Part shown: one piece after another, positions 44,217-53,995 of the stretch
How positions within the stretch are numbered: the stretch's first letter is position 1
How the letters are laid out: each line of letters starts with the position of its first letter
NCBI GenBank assembly: GCA_038127535.1
Contig: JAYPHU010000003.1
Span: forward strand, 1-64,000
Source: JAYPHU01 sp038127535
GTDB lineage: Bacteria; Pseudomonadota; Alphaproteobacteria; Rhodospirillales; UBA2165
Direction of reading: 5' to 3'
DNA: 64,000 bases
The notes under the pieces: model-generated
What the model saw: only the letters and a program-made list of their open reading frames with translations
Told to the model about the DNA's origin: nothing
The model's database searches: none
Made by a program: the position numbers and the translations under genes

Positions 44217-45460
44217 TCTTTATCGCCCTCCAGGAGCGGGGTCGCTTTGGCTTTGTTGGCGATCGCCCAGCCCCAGCACAGGATGGTCAGCACCGCGCCG
44301 CCGGCCAGTGTGATGGCCAGGCCGTGGAACTCGGCAATCAAGCCCATGCCAGCTGCGCCCAGAGCCGGCATGCCCCAGGCCAGAACGATGGTGATAGCGA
44401 TGACACGCCCGCGGACGCTTGGATCGACCGCGTTCTGCACCAGAGCCTGCGAGGTGATGGAGCCGCAAACCACGGTAAAGCCAACGCAGATCATCAGCGC
44501 CGCCCCCATCCAGATATGACTGGACAGCACGAACAGCAGCATGAAAAACGCGGAGAACAGCATGGACCAGGTGAAAATGTTGGTGAGTCCCTCAGTCCGC
44601 CCCCGGTGCGCCAGCCACAAGCCCGCCAGCATTGCGCCGAACCCTGTGGACGACAGCAGGATCGACAACCCCTCTTCACCGGCCTGGAACAGCTGATCTG
44701 AGATTCCCGGCGCCAGATCGATATAAGGCCGCATGAATAGCGCCGTTACACCCAACAGGATCAGCAAATAAAAAATGCCCTTGTGAGCCGTGGCATACGC
44801 GAATCCCTCCTTCAGTTCCCGGAAGAAGCGGCGCTTTTTCCCCGGCTCTTTGGGTTTGCTGTCTGATTCCTGGAAAAACAGCGCGATATAAAAGACACCG
44901 AACATGCCCGTGCCCATGGCCATGATGGTTGGTATACTGAGGAATTGAACGAACAGACCAAACAGGGCGGGCCCCAGGAACCGCGAGAAGTTGAAGGTCG
45001 CGGAATTTACGGCAATGGCCGCCGACAAATCAGGCCGGGGCACCACGAGGTTCACGAGAGAGAGGCGAGCCGGCGTAGTGATGGCGTCGGCCACCCCGAT
45101 CCAGAACGCGAAGAACAGAATATAAATCAGATTCAAACCATCCTGCAGGGCAAGGATCGACATGATCGTCGCCACCGCCACCAAAAGCGCCTGACTGAGC
45201 CTGAGGACGATCAAATTGCCGAACCGGTCCGCCCAAGCTCCGGCGACAATGGACAGCAACACCATGGGGATCGTATCGGCGAACGCCAGCGCGCCCAGCC
45301 ACCAAGGCGATTCAGTCAACTGCCAGGTGAGCGCGCCCAAGGCCGTGCGAAACATCCAGCGGCCGGTCGTATTGAATCCGTTACTCCACCACAACAGGAA
45401 GAAAGCCTTGTGAGACAGGGCGCGGCCGATGCCGCCTAGAAACCCCTCGCCCGCCGCCAC
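44213..45460 (-). CDS. MFS transporter (MFS_3/EntS-like)
   Basis: The 415-residue protein has about twelve membrane segments. The N-terminal WWSNGFNTTGRWMFRTALGAL and AGAWADRFGNLIVLRL motifs are typical of the MFS_3 exporter group. It may export a metabolite or drug. Its C-terminus overlaps the end of the convergent amidohydrolase by four bases. Confidence 0.87.
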   Translation of the reverse strand: MAAGEGFLGGIGRALSHKAFFLLWWSNGFNTTGRWMFRTALGALTWQLTESPWWLGALAFADTIPMVLLSIVAGAWADRFGNLIVLRLSQALLVAVATIMSILALQDGLNLIYILFFAFWIGVADAITTPARLSLVNLVVPRPDLSAAIAVNSATFNFSRFLGPALFGLFVQFLSIPTIMAMGTGMFGVFYIALFFQESDSKPKEPGKKRRFFRELKEGFAYATAHKGIFYLLILLGVTALFMRPYIDLAPGISDQLFQAGEEGLSILLSSTGFGAMLAGLWLAHRGRTEGLTNIFTWSMLFSAFFMLLFVLSSHIWMGAALMICVGFTVVCGSITSQALVQNAVDPSVRGRVIAITIVLAWGMPALGAAGMGLIAEFHGLAITLAGGAVLTILCWGWAIANKAKATPLLEGDKD

Positions 45461-45528
45461 GGTTATGACCTATTTTCATTTTTCATGGCCCGCATATGGC
45501 CTGATAATTCAGCCCCCCACAAGGTGAT

Positions 45529-45557
45529 TTGGGACTCGTCCGGATTGGTGGTATACT
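45529..45557 (+). promoter_or_regulatory. Candidate sigma-70 promoter for the 56-residue protein
   Basis: TTGGGA at 45529-45534 and TATACT at 45552-45557 are separated by 17 bases. Matches to consensus are four and five of six. A start near 45564 would give a leader of about 20 bases containing AAGAGG before the ATG at 45583. Confidence 0.45.
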
Positions 45558-45582
45558 TGCCCACAACAAGAGGTCTTTCTCC

Positions 45583-45753
45583 ATGATGACCACACCCCAA
45601 GATGCGCTGGGACACCAACTAGAGGATATCAAACAGCAAATTCGGGGCTATCCGCAGCCCATCGCGGGCTGCGACGCTCAATACCAACATCTGTTTGATC
45701 AACGCGAAGCCCTAGTCCGGGAAATCCGCGAACTGCAGAATGAGGCCTCTTAA
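45583..45753 (+). CDS. Small hypothetical protein (56 residues, helical)
   Basis: This ORF starts at the first of two ATGs after AAGAGG and encodes a mostly helical acidic protein with DALGHQLEDIKQQIRG and a C-terminal helix RREALVREIRELQ-like (DQREALVREIRELQNE). A candidate promoter lies just upstream. No domain is recognised. It converges on the enolase-superfamily gene, with stops three bases apart. Upstream in-frame codons back to 45529 overlap the promoter and are not used here. Confidence 0.55.
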   Translation: MMTTPQDALGHQLEDIKQQIRGYPQPIAGCDAQYQHLFDQREALVREIRELQNEAS

Positions 45754-45756
45754 GGT

Positions 45757-46941
45757 TTAAGCTTTCACCGGGTGCGCCCGCACCGCGTCTTCATTGATAT
45801 CAGCACCCCAGCCTGGTCCGGTAGGTACCACGATCTGTCCATCTTCGATCACGGTTGGTGATGTCAGCAGATCATCCTTCCACGGCACATCATCCACCTC
45901 GATCTCCATGATCCGCACATTGGGCACGGCGGCGCAGAAATGCGCGCTCATCAGATTGGCCAGCGGGCCGATGAAATTGTGGGGCGCCACGTTCACCTCA
46001 AACGTTTCCGCCAAGTTTGCGATGCGCACGGACTCGGCCAGCCCGTTCCAGGGTACATCGACCACAGCCACATCAACCGCCTGGGCCTGGAAATAGGGCA
46101 GATAGTCCCGGCGACCATACAGCGTTTCCAGAGACGCGATGGGCACGGACGTGTCCCGGCGCATGCTCGCCAGCTCCGCCGGCGCATGTAGGTCCGCTTC
46201 CAGCCAGGTCATATTGTGGGGCTCGCACGCACGCGCCACCCGGCGCAGCGCCTCCGGCCGAAAGGCTAAATTCACATCAAGCTGCAGACCGGCATCAGGC
46301 CCTAGGCCGGACCGGAACGCCGCCAATTGATCGGAGATCGCGGCGGTCACGTCGTTTTCCACATTCCGGCCGTGATCCAATCCCGGCTGAAACCCGGAAT
46401 TAAACATCTTGGGGCCGTCGGGGCCGAACAAGACCGGATTGGTTTTGCAAGCGGTGTAGCCCTTCGCGACCACCTCTTTGCCCAGGGCTTCGAAGTCTTC
46501 CAGCTTGGTGATGGGTTCGATGTCCAGAAGTTCCTCGAACAGCGCTGCATTGCGCACCCGGAACGAGCCGCAGTGAGACCAATAGACGGTGACCCGGTCC
46601 CGGACCGGTCCGCCGAACAAGCGGTTGGCCGGCACCCCGGCGGCTTTCGCGGCAATATCGATACACGCGTTTTCGATTGCCGAGATTGCCTGCTGACCGA
46701 CACCGCCCGCCGCTAGGGCAATGTATGACGTCAGGTTCGCGCTGTTGGCGGCGAAGGCGCAGGGATCCAGGCCGATAGCGCGCTCTGCGGTCTTGCGGAT
46801 CACCTCGGTCAGGCCGGGGTTCCACCAGGTTTCCGCGAATTCCGACCAGCCGGCGAGACCCTCATCGGTGGAGACTTTCAGAAACGAAAAGGTCCGCCAT
46901 CCCCCGTCGGCGTGCAGGTCTTCGATGTTAGTAATGCGCAT
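45757..46941 (-). CDS. Enolase-superfamily (mandelate racemase/muconate lactonizing) enzyme
   Basis: The 394-residue protein has the superfamily capping domain and TIM barrel. Metal ligands can be read as D in LQLDVNLAF (about 236), E in WLEADLHAP (about 262) and E in IASLETLYG (about 285). The general-base histidine lies in VAPHNFIGPL near 337. The usual KxK base motif is present only as CKTNP near 184. The APHNxxGPL pattern fits acid-sugar dehydratases better than racemases. The ATG at 46941 has AGGGAGAG upstream. Substrate unknown. Confidence 0.85.
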   Translation of the reverse strand: MRITNIEDLHADGGWRTFSFLKVSTDEGLAGWSEFAETWWNPGLTEVIRKTAERAIGLDPCAFAANSANLTSYIALAAGGVGQQAISAIENACIDIAAKAAGVPANRLFGGPVRDRVTVYWSHCGSFRVRNAALFEELLDIEPITKLEDFEALGKEVVAKGYTACKTNPVLFGPDGPKMFNSGFQPGLDHGRNVENDVTAAISDQLAAFRSGLGPDAGLQLDVNLAFRPEALRRVARACEPHNMTWLEADLHAPAELASMRRDTSVPIASLETLYGRRDYLPYFQAQAVDVAVVDVPWNGLAESVRIANLAETFEVNVAPHNFIGPLANLMSAHFCAAVPNVRIMEIEVDDVPWKDDLLTSPTVIEDGQIVVPTGPGWGADINEDAVRAHPVKA

Positions 46942-47037
46942 GGATGCTCTCCCTCTGCCCGCGTTATATCCCATGACGGCTGAGGTGGATACTGTCGGCG
47001 TTGCCGAGGACGAATATTCACTGCATAAAGCGAAACT

Positions 47038-47934
47038 ATGAATCAATCCGCCCAACCTTCCCCGTTTCTTTGGAGCGCCATTTGGGCCTGCCTGGCGGCG
47101 CTGTCCTTCGCCATCATGGCGATCTCGGTGCGCTATCTGGGCGGCAAGTTCGACGCTTTCGAGGTAGTGTTCGTCCGCGCGCTGGTCGGCCTGTTCATGA
47201 TCATTCCGTTGGTCAGCCGGGAAGGCATCCAGCGGCTGAAGACCACGCGCATGCCGATGCATATCGTCCGCGCGCTGTTCGGCACCACCGCCATGGCCGC
47301 CATGTACTATGCGCTCGCCGCAGCACCCGTGGCCCAGGTGATCGCGCTGACCTTCCTGATCCCGATCTTCACCACCATCGGCGCCGGACTGGTGCTGCGC
47401 GAAGCCGTCGGCGTGCACCGCTGGTTCGCCACACTGGCCGGCTTTCTGGGCGCGCTGGTGATCATCCGGCCCGGCTTTATCGAACTGGACTGGCCGGCGC
47501 TTCTGGTCATCCTCTCCTCGTCGCTCTATGCCGCCGCCTGGCTCTGCGTGAAGTCGCTGACCCGCACCGATGACGCCAGCGTCACCGTGTTCTGGCTCAA
47601 CGTGTTGATGATTCCGATCTGCGCGATCCCGCTGTTCTTTCTGTGGGTCACCCCGGATTGGAGCGATCTGATCCCCCTCGGCATCATGGCTTTGTCAGGC
47701 TGGGCCGCGCACTATTGCCAGGCCCGGTCATTCCGGGATGCGGACGCCAGCGCGGTCATGCCCTTTGATTTCCTGCGCCTACCGATCGCGGTCACCATGG
47801 GCTACATCCTGTTCGCCGAAATCCTGGACGCCTGGTCCTGGGCCGGCGCCATTATTATCTTCTCCGCCGGGTACTACATCACCCGGCGCGAGGCCCTCGC
47901 CCAGAAGAAAGTTAAGAGCGGCGAGGACGGCTAA
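47038..47934 (+). CDS. EamA/DMT family membrane transporter
   Basis: The 298-residue protein has ten membrane segments in two EamA repeats. A representative stretch of the first repeat is FEVVFVRALVGLFMII near 41, and the second repeat ends with EILDAWSWAGAIIIFSAGYYI. DMT proteins move amino acids, nucleosides or other small metabolites, often outward. It stands next to a TPR gene on the same strand but with a 39-base gap. Confidence 0.88.
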   Translation: MNQSAQPSPFLWSAIWACLAALSFAIMAISVRYLGGKFDAFEVVFVRALVGLFMIIPLVSREGIQRLKTTRMPMHIVRALFGTTAMAAMYYALAAAPVAQVIALTFLIPIFTTIGAGLVLREAVGVHRWFATLAGFLGALVIIRPGFIELDWPALLVILSSSLYAAAWLCVKSLTRTDDASVTVFWLNVLMIPICAIPLFFLWVTPDWSDLIPLGIMALSGWAAHYCQARSFRDADASAVMPFDFLRLPIAVTMGYILFAEILDAWSWAGAIIIFSAGYYITRREALAQKKVKSGEDG

Positions 47935-47973
47935 GTCCGTTGCCCGGTCCGGCTTTTCTTGCATACTGAGCCG

Positions 47974-49641
47974 ATGAGCGATCCCTACGACATGGCCTTG
48001 CAGGCGTTCGAGAGCCGCGATCTGGTGCGGGCGCGGATGCTGTGCGACGAGGGGCAACGCGCCAACCCGTTCGATGGCAGGTTTATGGACCTCTCGGCCA
48101 TGATCCACCTGCAACAAGGCCAGCCCGATGCCGCTCTCGCCCAAGTCAACAATGCAATTTCGCTGGAAGGCGGTAACAGCGACTACCACGCCCACAAAGG
48201 TATGATCATGAAAGCGCTGGACCGGATGGAGGACGCGCGTCAGGCATACGAAGCGGCGGTGGAGTTTGCGCCGAATTCCGTTCTGGCGCACTACAATCTC
48301 GCCATTCTTCTCCGCGAGATGCGGGACTTCGAGACCGCCCTCACCCACAATAAGTTGGCCGCCGAGTTGGCCCCCGATTTTGACCGGGCCCTCAACAATC
48401 TCGGTATTTCCTATCAGGAATTAGGCTACTTTGACGAGGCCAAGGACGCCTACCGGAAATGCCTAGCGGTCAATCCCGGTCATGTGGGCGCGACCGCGCA
48501 TTTGATCTCGATCCTGGCCCAGGATGATGACCTGGTTGCCGCCGCCGCCCTGGCCAAAGAGGCACTGCAGAAATGGCCCGAAGAGCCCGAACTGCTCAAC
48601 ATTCTCTCCTTCACCCTGCTGCGGAGCGGCGACCGGGCCGGCGCCCGGCAGGCGGTGGACGACGCGATCCGGCTGGCCCCCGACTTTGCCCAAGCCCGCT
48701 ATGCCCGCGCCATGATGTCCCTCGCCGAAGAGGATTTCGAGGCCGGCTGGCAGGATTTCGAGTGGCGGGTGAAGCGCCCGAATTTTTGGCCGAAACGTCG
48801 GTATGACGCCGTGCTTTGGGATGGCGCGCCCTTCGCCGGCAAAACCCTGCTGGTGCATTGGGAACAAGGGTTCGGCGATATCCTTCAATTTGCCCGCTAC
48901 CTGCCGATCCTACGCCGGGAGATGAAGAGCTGGCCCGGCGGCGAAACCAACCGCATCCTGTTTGATTGTCCGAAGAAGCTGATGGACCTGTTCGACGGCC
49001 TGGACGGCATCGATGAGATCGGTGATTTCGGCGACGCCCCGCCGCCCATTGATCTCTATGCGCCCGTGATGGGACTGCCCCTCCGGTTGCCGTCCGTCAA
49101 AGAAGCCACGCCAGCGGACACGCCCTACATCGCCAACACCCTGACGGAGTATTTCCACGTGCCCGCGCCGGCGGCGGGGTCGCTGAAGGTCGGGCTGACC
49201 TGGGCCAGCGATCACGGAGACCAATACCGCAACAAGGTGTGCACCATCGACGATCTCCGCCCCCTGTTCGGGGTGGAGAATGTGTCGCTCTACGGCTTGC
49301 AGTTCGGCGCGCCGGCGGAAGAACTCGCCCCTTATGTGAACAACGAAACCGTCTTCAATCTGGCGGATGACCTGGGCGACTTTGTGCACACGGCCACCGT
49401 CGTCGATCAAATGGACCTCATCCTGTCGATCGACACCTACATCGTCCACCTGGCCGGTGCGATGAACAAACCGTGCTGGGTAATGCTGCCATTCGCCGCT
49501 GACTGGCGGTGGTTCCTGGACCGGGACGACAGCCCCTGGTATCCGAACACCCGGCTGTTCCGCCAGCCCACGGCCGGCGACTGGGCGGGCGTTGTCGCCG
49601 GCGTTCAACACGCTCTTGTCGAATTGGCGAGCGGGGCATGA
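47974..49641 (+). CDS. TPR protein with a glycosyltransferase-like C-terminal domain
   Basis: The 555-residue protein has about seven tetratricopeptide repeats in the first 260 residues (for example NSVLAHYNLAILLREMRDFE near 110). A C-terminal domain with LVHWEQGFGDILQFARYLP near 292 and DLILSIDTYIVHLAGAMNKP near 478 resembles GT-B (family 9/41-like) folds. Such proteins are found in surface glycosylation or flagellin modification. ATG at 47974 was chosen. The next gene overlaps its stop (ATGA). Confidence 0.78.
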   Translation: MSDPYDMALQAFESRDLVRARMLCDEGQRANPFDGRFMDLSAMIHLQQGQPDAALAQVNNAISLEGGNSDYHAHKGMIMKALDRMEDARQAYEAAVEFAPNSVLAHYNLAILLREMRDFETALTHNKLAAELAPDFDRALNNLGISYQELGYFDEAKDAYRKCLAVNPGHVGATAHLISILAQDDDLVAAAALAKEALQKWPEEPELLNILSFTLLRSGDRAGARQAVDDAIRLAPDFAQARYARAMMSLAEEDFEAGWQDFEWRVKRPNFWPKRRYDAVLWDGAPFAGKTLLVHWEQGFGDILQFARYLPILRREMKSWPGGETNRILFDCPKKLMDLFDGLDGIDEIGDFGDAPPPIDLYAPVMGLPLRLPSVKEATPADTPYIANTLTEYFHVPAPAAGSLKVGLTWASDHGDQYRNKVCTIDDLRPLFGVENVSLYGLQFGAPAEELAPYVNNETVFNLADDLGDFVHTATVVDQMDLILSIDTYIVHLAGAMNKPCWVMLPFAADWRWFLDRDDSPWYPNTRLFRQPTAGDWAGVVAGVQHALVELASGA

Positions 49642-50126
49642 GCGGCGACCAGTTGAAATCCCTACGGGAAGACCTCGGCCTCAGCCGGGAGGACTGCGCC
49701 GCGTTATTGGGTCTGGGCGGGCCGGAAAGCGTCCGCCTGATTGAGGATTTTGCGAGGCCCGCACCTGACGAGCATCTCCGTAAGCTCGCCACATTGAACG
49801 CCGAGGTGGAAACCGCCGTCCTGGCCGAGGTGGAGTATTTCACCCAGGGCGCAGAACGGGACATCGTCCTGATGCGCTTTATGAGCGATGACGAATTCGC
49901 GCTCTACGAGCCCGACCAGTTCGAACGCTTCGATCATCTTGTGCAGCTTCACGGTGCGCTTATTACCCGGGCCAAGCGAGCCATCGAACGGCTCGGCGGG
50001 GAGGTCACCGTGGCCTTCATGGATTCCGAATTCTACGAGGCCTGGCTCGGGGTTAATGACTTCGACGACAGCCGGGAACTCCGCGTCGCATGGGCCCGCC
50101 AGCAAATCCGAGGGCTCACCAAGTAA
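49638..50126 (+). CDS. Hypothetical protein with a predicted N-terminal HTH
   Basis: The 162-residue protein overlaps the TPR gene (ATGA), which indicates translational coupling. The N-terminal 40 residues (LREDLGLSREDCAALLGLGG) look like an XRE-type helix-turn-helix. The remainder is helical and acidic with aromatic clusters (ALYEPDQFERFDHLVQLHGA) and no recognised domain. It could be a DNA-binding or partner protein for the TPR gene; this is a guess. Confidence 0.6.
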   Translation: MSGDQLKSLREDLGLSREDCAALLGLGGPESVRLIEDFARPAPDEHLRKLATLNAEVETAVLAEVEYFTQGAERDIVLMRFMSDDEFALYEPDQFERFDHLVQLHGALITRAKRAIERLGGEVTVAFMDSEFYEAWLGVNDFDDSRELRVAWARQQIRGLTK

Positions 50127-50144
50127 TCAATACGGACCAAAACC

Positions 50145-50519
50145 ATGTTCTATGAAGAAAAAACCACGCTCGAAATCGTCGCCCAGTTGATGATCGCGAC
50201 CCTGTTCGTCGGCACGTTGCTGGTCAATGCGACCACCAAGGTGAAACAGCATGCGGACCGGATGGCTGCCATGGGTTTGCCCATGCCGTATCAGATGCTG
50301 TGGGCGGGGTTTGTCCTGCAGGCGGTGGGCAGCGTGATGGTCACCATCGACTGGCATACGGAAATCGGCGCGATCATCCTGATCATCTTTACCGTGCTCG
50401 CCAGCGCCATTTTTCACCGGTTCTGGACTGTGCCTGATCCGCTGCTCCGTCATCTCCATTTGTCGTTTGCTTTTTCCAATGTGACCGTGATCGGCGGGCT
50501 GTTGATGCTGCTGACCTAG
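50145..50519 (+). CDS. DoxX family membrane protein
   Basis: The 124-residue protein has four membrane segments with the DoxX pattern (IATLFVGTLLVNATTK near 18, GLPMPYQMLWAGFVLQAVGS near 43, and FHRFWTV near 90). DoxX-like proteins are small quinone-linked or thiosulfate-related membrane subunits, but most are uncharacterised. It follows the HTH-like gene by 18 bases and may be in the same operon. Confidence 0.78.
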   Translation: MFYEEKTTLEIVAQLMIATLFVGTLLVNATTKVKQHADRMAAMGLPMPYQMLWAGFVLQAVGSVMVTIDWHTEIGAIILIIFTVLASAIFHRFWTVPDPLLRHLHLSFAFSNVTVIGGLLMLLT

Positions 50520-50603
50520 GCCGGTTCAATGGTGTCATCATGTAGATCAACCGCGTATAGTGCGCCCACACTTCAAAACCAAACCAACACATGAGAGGAC
50601 GCT

Positions 50604-51482
50604 ATGGGTGAGAAACTTGGAATGATCGGGCTCGGCAAGATGGGGCTGGAACTGTCAAAGCAGCTGATGATCGACGGCCATGAAATGTACGGCTATGACA
50701 TCGATCCGGAACGGATGCAGATGCTGGCCGAGGCCGGCGGCACACCGGTGGAGTCCGGCAAAGCCATGGCTGAGATTTGCGACATCACCTTCTCCATCCT
50801 CCTCGCCCCGGAACATATCGAGGAGAATACTATCGGTGAGAACGGTATCATCCATGCGGGCAAGGAAAGCCATATCCATGTGGAAATGAGCACCATGTCG
50901 CCCTCGTTCCAGATCGGGCTGGCCCAGAAGTTGGCGGATCATGGCATCGACATGATGGATGCGCCGATCTCCGGCTCCCACGACAAGACTGCAGCCCGGA
51001 TCATCACCTTCATGGCCGGTGGTTCCGACGCCGCGTTCGAGCGAGTGCGTCCGATCATCGAACCCTTGGGCCGGGATGTCTCCCATACCGGTCCGGTCGG
51101 CACCGGCGCGACCATGAAGGTCATCACTAATCTATATGTGAATTCGGTGACCGCGCTCTTGGCCGAGGTGGCCGTGGTCGGTGAGAAGGCCGGGCTGAGT
51201 CGCGAGTCCATGATGCATTGCCTATCCATGGGCTCGGTCAGGGGCGTGATGTTTGAAACCATGATGCCGCGCTTCTTCAACCGGGACTTCGCCCCGCGTG
51301 GCGCGGTGGAGATCTATTATAAGGACATGGGGCTCGCCATCGACCTCGCCAAGGATCACGATATTGATCTTACCGTCGTGCCAGCTGCGCGGGAGATGTT
51401 CAAGCGCGCGATGGACGCCGGTTGGTCAAAGGACGACGCCAGCAAGGTTCTGGAAGTCTACTACGGTAAGGATAAGGCTTAG
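50604..51482 (+). CDS. Beta-hydroxyacid dehydrogenase (3-hydroxyisobutyrate dehydrogenase family), second copy
   Basis: The 292-residue NAD(P)-dependent protein has GLGKMGLELSKQ near 9, the family loop MDAPISGSHDKTAARI at about 112, and the lysine helix MKVITNLYVNSV near 171. It is closer to the family consensus than the gene at 30548. The start follows AGAGGAC. It is flanked by a possible box TCATGTAGATCAA about 65 bases upstream, a weak half match to the site at 31440. The substrate is unknown. Confidence 0.87.
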   Translation: MGEKLGMIGLGKMGLELSKQLMIDGHEMYGYDIDPERMQMLAEAGGTPVESGKAMAEICDITFSILLAPEHIEENTIGENGIIHAGKESHIHVEMSTMSPSFQIGLAQKLADHGIDMMDAPISGSHDKTAARIITFMAGGSDAAFERVRPIIEPLGRDVSHTGPVGTGATMKVITNLYVNSVTALLAEVAVVGEKAGLSRESMMHCLSMGSVRGVMFETMMPRFFNRDFAPRGAVEIYYKDMGLAIDLAKDHDIDLTVVPAAREMFKRAMDAGWSKDDASKVLEVYYGKDKA

Positions 51483-51490
51483 CCCCATGC

Positions 51491-52222
51491 TCACACATTC
51501 CAATGGCGGGCGATCGCGTCCAGATGCCCGGCCAGGGCCTCGGGCTGAGACATGAACGGCGAGTGGCTGGTGGCCATATCGATCACCGGATCGCAGGGGT
51601 GATGGCGCATCATGGCGCGCTGGCTGCCAGGCCTGATGGCGTTGTCCTCGCTGCAGAAAACATAGGCCCGGCGCAGACTGCCCCAGCGCGAGTCCGTGGT
51701 GGCGACGGGCGTAGTGAAGATCGACACCGCCTGTGGCACTAGTTTTCTTTTTGCCCAGGCAATCATCTCCTCGCTGCAGTCATTGTAAAAGCACGGAGCG
51801 ATGCCCTCGTCATCCACGGTGAAGGTCTTTCCATCTTCGGACGTTTGCCGATATTGGCCCAACAGAGAATTTTCGTTACCCTCCGTCAGGTCGGCTCTGC
51901 ATTGGCCGTTGGCCGGGATGGCGGCGGTCACATATACCAGCCCAGCAATCTGCTCAGAGAAGTTTTCGCCCGCCTGGGTGATGGTCGCGCCGCCTAGGGA
52001 ATGCCCGACCAACAGCACTTTCTCATCAAAGCCCGATAGCACCTCGCCCACGCGGGACATATAATCGTTCAGCCCCACCTCTTCCGGCGGCATCGGATCG
52101 GACCCGTTGGACGGCATGTCCGGCGCGGCGACAGTATGACCTTTGGCCTCCAGATGGGGGACCAGATGATCCCAGCACCAGCCGCCGTGAAACGCACCAT
52201 GAATAAGAACGATGGACGCCAT
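51491..52222 (-). CDS. Alpha/beta-hydrolase (HNL/methylesterase-like)
   Basis: The 243-residue protein has HGAFHGGWCWDHL (8-20), typical of the salicylate esterase and hydroxynitrile lyase group, and the nucleophile elbow GHSLGGA with Ser75. The C-terminal TSHSPFMSQPEAL contains the likely His. It is the third gene of the SDR/ThDP-enzyme/hydrolase operon, 14 bases after the second. It would hydrolyse a small ester or lactone of the same pathway. Confidence 0.83.
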   Translation of the reverse strand: MASIVLIHGAFHGGWCWDHLVPHLEAKGHTVAAPDMPSNGSDPMPPEEVGLNDYMSRVGEVLSGFDEKVLLVGHSLGGATITQAGENFSEQIAGLVYVTAAIPANGQCRADLTEGNENSLLGQYRQTSEDGKTFTVDDEGIAPCFYNDCSEEMIAWAKRKLVPQAVSIFTTPVATTDSRWGSLRRAYVFCSEDNAIRPGSQRAMMRHHPCDPVIDMATSHSPFMSQPEALAGHLDAIARHWNV

Positions 52223-52236
52223 GGCTCAAATTCTCC

Positions 52237-53937
52237 CTAGTTCGGGACGGAGACCATCAGCTCTAGAAGCGCGTGACGTTTTTCCGTCCGGATCACCTCG
52301 ACCGCGCGGGCCAGGGCCGCCGACAGGTCCTCGCCCCGCTCCACCTTTTCCGCATAGCCCCGGCTGGCTTCCGCCACCTGGCAGAAATCTGGGGACGGCT
52401 GCAGCGATGTCAGCGGCATGACGTTCAGCTTGTCCGCCTGACCATCCGGGTACACGTTACGGGCGGCACGGCGCACCGCATTCCAGATGCCGTTGTTCAT
52501 GACGATGATCAGGATCGGCAGCTTCATCGCCTCGGCAATTTGATGACATGCCACCGGATTGCAGAAGATGTAAGAGCCGTCGCCGATGGCGGCGATACTC
52601 AACCGGTTCGGATTGGCCAGCGCCGCACCGAGAGCCGCCGGCACGCCCCATCCCAGGCCGCCGGAGTTCGGCGGCAGGAACACCTGGTGCGGTCCCTTGG
52701 CGTCCAGGAACGGCGGCGGGGGGCCGAGCTCCGTGAAGATCATGGCCTCGTCGTCCAGATATTCGGAGATACTGTGAGCAATAAATGGCGGAGACATAGG
52801 TGCGCCGTTGCCTTGCAGAGCACGCTCCGTCATCGTCGCCTGGCGCTTTTCGTTGGCGGCCTTGATTTCGTCGAACCGGGCGGAGGCCTTTCCGACCGAA
52901 CCCATGGCGCCGGCCAGTGCGGTCACCGCAGCCGCCGGATCAGACACAATCGCCAGATCGTTCTTGTAGCTCCGCACCGGCATGCGGGAGAAGATTGGGT
53001 CCGGCCCCACATGGATGACCTTGCAGTTCTCGTTCGGTTGATGGTTACGCTGGATCCACGGCACTTCGGCATCGATGGCCAGGATCACGTCCGCCGTCTC
53101 AAGCCGGTCGCCGAAGTCATACCCGCAGTTCATCGGGTGCGCCGCGGCCAGCGTGTTTTGGATCGCAAAATGCTGCACCACCGGCAAGGCGTAATCGGAC
53201 ACGAAGCCGTCCAGGACGCCGCCCAAGCGTTTATCAGGATCGCTCCGTTGCGTAATCACCAATGGGTTCTTGGCGCCCGCCAGCCACTCGGCCGCCTGCT
53301 CAATCGCGGCCGCATCCGGCGCGGGCAAGGCCGGAATGGATTGGCGCGGAAAATCCACCGGCTTATCGCCAGGCCAGGCCTCGGCCAGGGGTTCGCGCGG
53401 CAGCTCCAGATACACCGGCCCACGCGGAGACGCATTGGCAACGGCGTAGGCCCGGTCGGCCAAATCGGCTGCCGTTTCCGGATAGCGCAGTTCGTAATTC
53501 CACTTGGTCGCTTCCCGGACCAAACCCGCCTGATCGAACATTTCCTGACCATATTGGATCGGCGTCATGCGGGAGCCCAGCCGGTCATGTTCGGTCAGCG
53601 GCGTGCGGCCGGCCATCATGATCAGCGGCACATTATCGCTCTTGGCATTGATCAGTCCCATGACCGAGTTCGCCAGGCCCACATTCACGTGCACCATGGC
53701 CGCCTGGGCCCGGCCCGTCGCCAGATAGTAGCCGTGCGCCATGGCGATGGCCGCCGTCTCGTGGGGCATGACCAAGGCCTCCGGCATGGGCAGGTTCTTC
53801 AACGGGCTGTTGGCAAAGGCCTCGATCACCGGGGCAAAGTCGGTGCCGGCGTTGCCGAACAGATAGTCCACGCCGACATATTTGAGCCGCATCAGTAGCG
53901 CCTGTGCGGCGTTCTCGGGGATTGGGTAATTGGTCAT
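52237..53937 (-). CDS. Thiamine-diphosphate enzyme (acetolactate synthase/benzoylformate decarboxylase-like)
   Basis: The 566-residue protein has the full ThDP architecture: N-terminal Pyr domain with the catalytic Glu60 in MPHETAAIAM, central domain, and C-terminal PP domain with GDGSYIFCNPVACHQIAEAM ending in MNN. Typical reactions are decarboxylation or carboligation of 2-oxoacids such as benzoylformate, oxalyl-CoA or acetolactate precursors. The SDR gene lies 58 bases upstream and the hydrolase 14 bases downstream on the same strand. The substrate cannot be fixed from the sequence. Confidence 0.87.
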   Translation of the reverse strand: MTNYPIPENAAQALLMRLKYVGVDYLFGNAGTDFAPVIEAFANSPLKNLPMPEALVMPHETAAIAMAHGYYLATGRAQAAMVHVNVGLANSVMGLINAKSDNVPLIMMAGRTPLTEHDRLGSRMTPIQYGQEMFDQAGLVREATKWNYELRYPETAADLADRAYAVANASPRGPVYLELPREPLAEAWPGDKPVDFPRQSIPALPAPDAAAIEQAAEWLAGAKNPLVITQRSDPDKRLGGVLDGFVSDYALPVVQHFAIQNTLAAAHPMNCGYDFGDRLETADVILAIDAEVPWIQRNHQPNENCKVIHVGPDPIFSRMPVRSYKNDLAIVSDPAAAVTALAGAMGSVGKASARFDEIKAANEKRQATMTERALQGNGAPMSPPFIAHSISEYLDDEAMIFTELGPPPPFLDAKGPHQVFLPPNSGGLGWGVPAALGAALANPNRLSIAAIGDGSYIFCNPVACHQIAEAMKLPILIIVMNNGIWNAVRRAARNVYPDGQADKLNVMPLTSLQPSPDFCQVAEASRGYAEKVERGEDLSAALARAVEVIRTEKRHALLELMVSVPN

Positions 53938-53995
53938 TTTGCCTCGCTCCTCCCGGAATGGCTTTTGGCGATCATGCTAAGCGGACTCTTGAGGG

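Noticed and set aside
52273..53898. A 541-codon open frame antisense to the ThDP enzyme
   Set aside because: It has no domain, is Arg/His-rich and lies fully inside a clear gene on the other strand.
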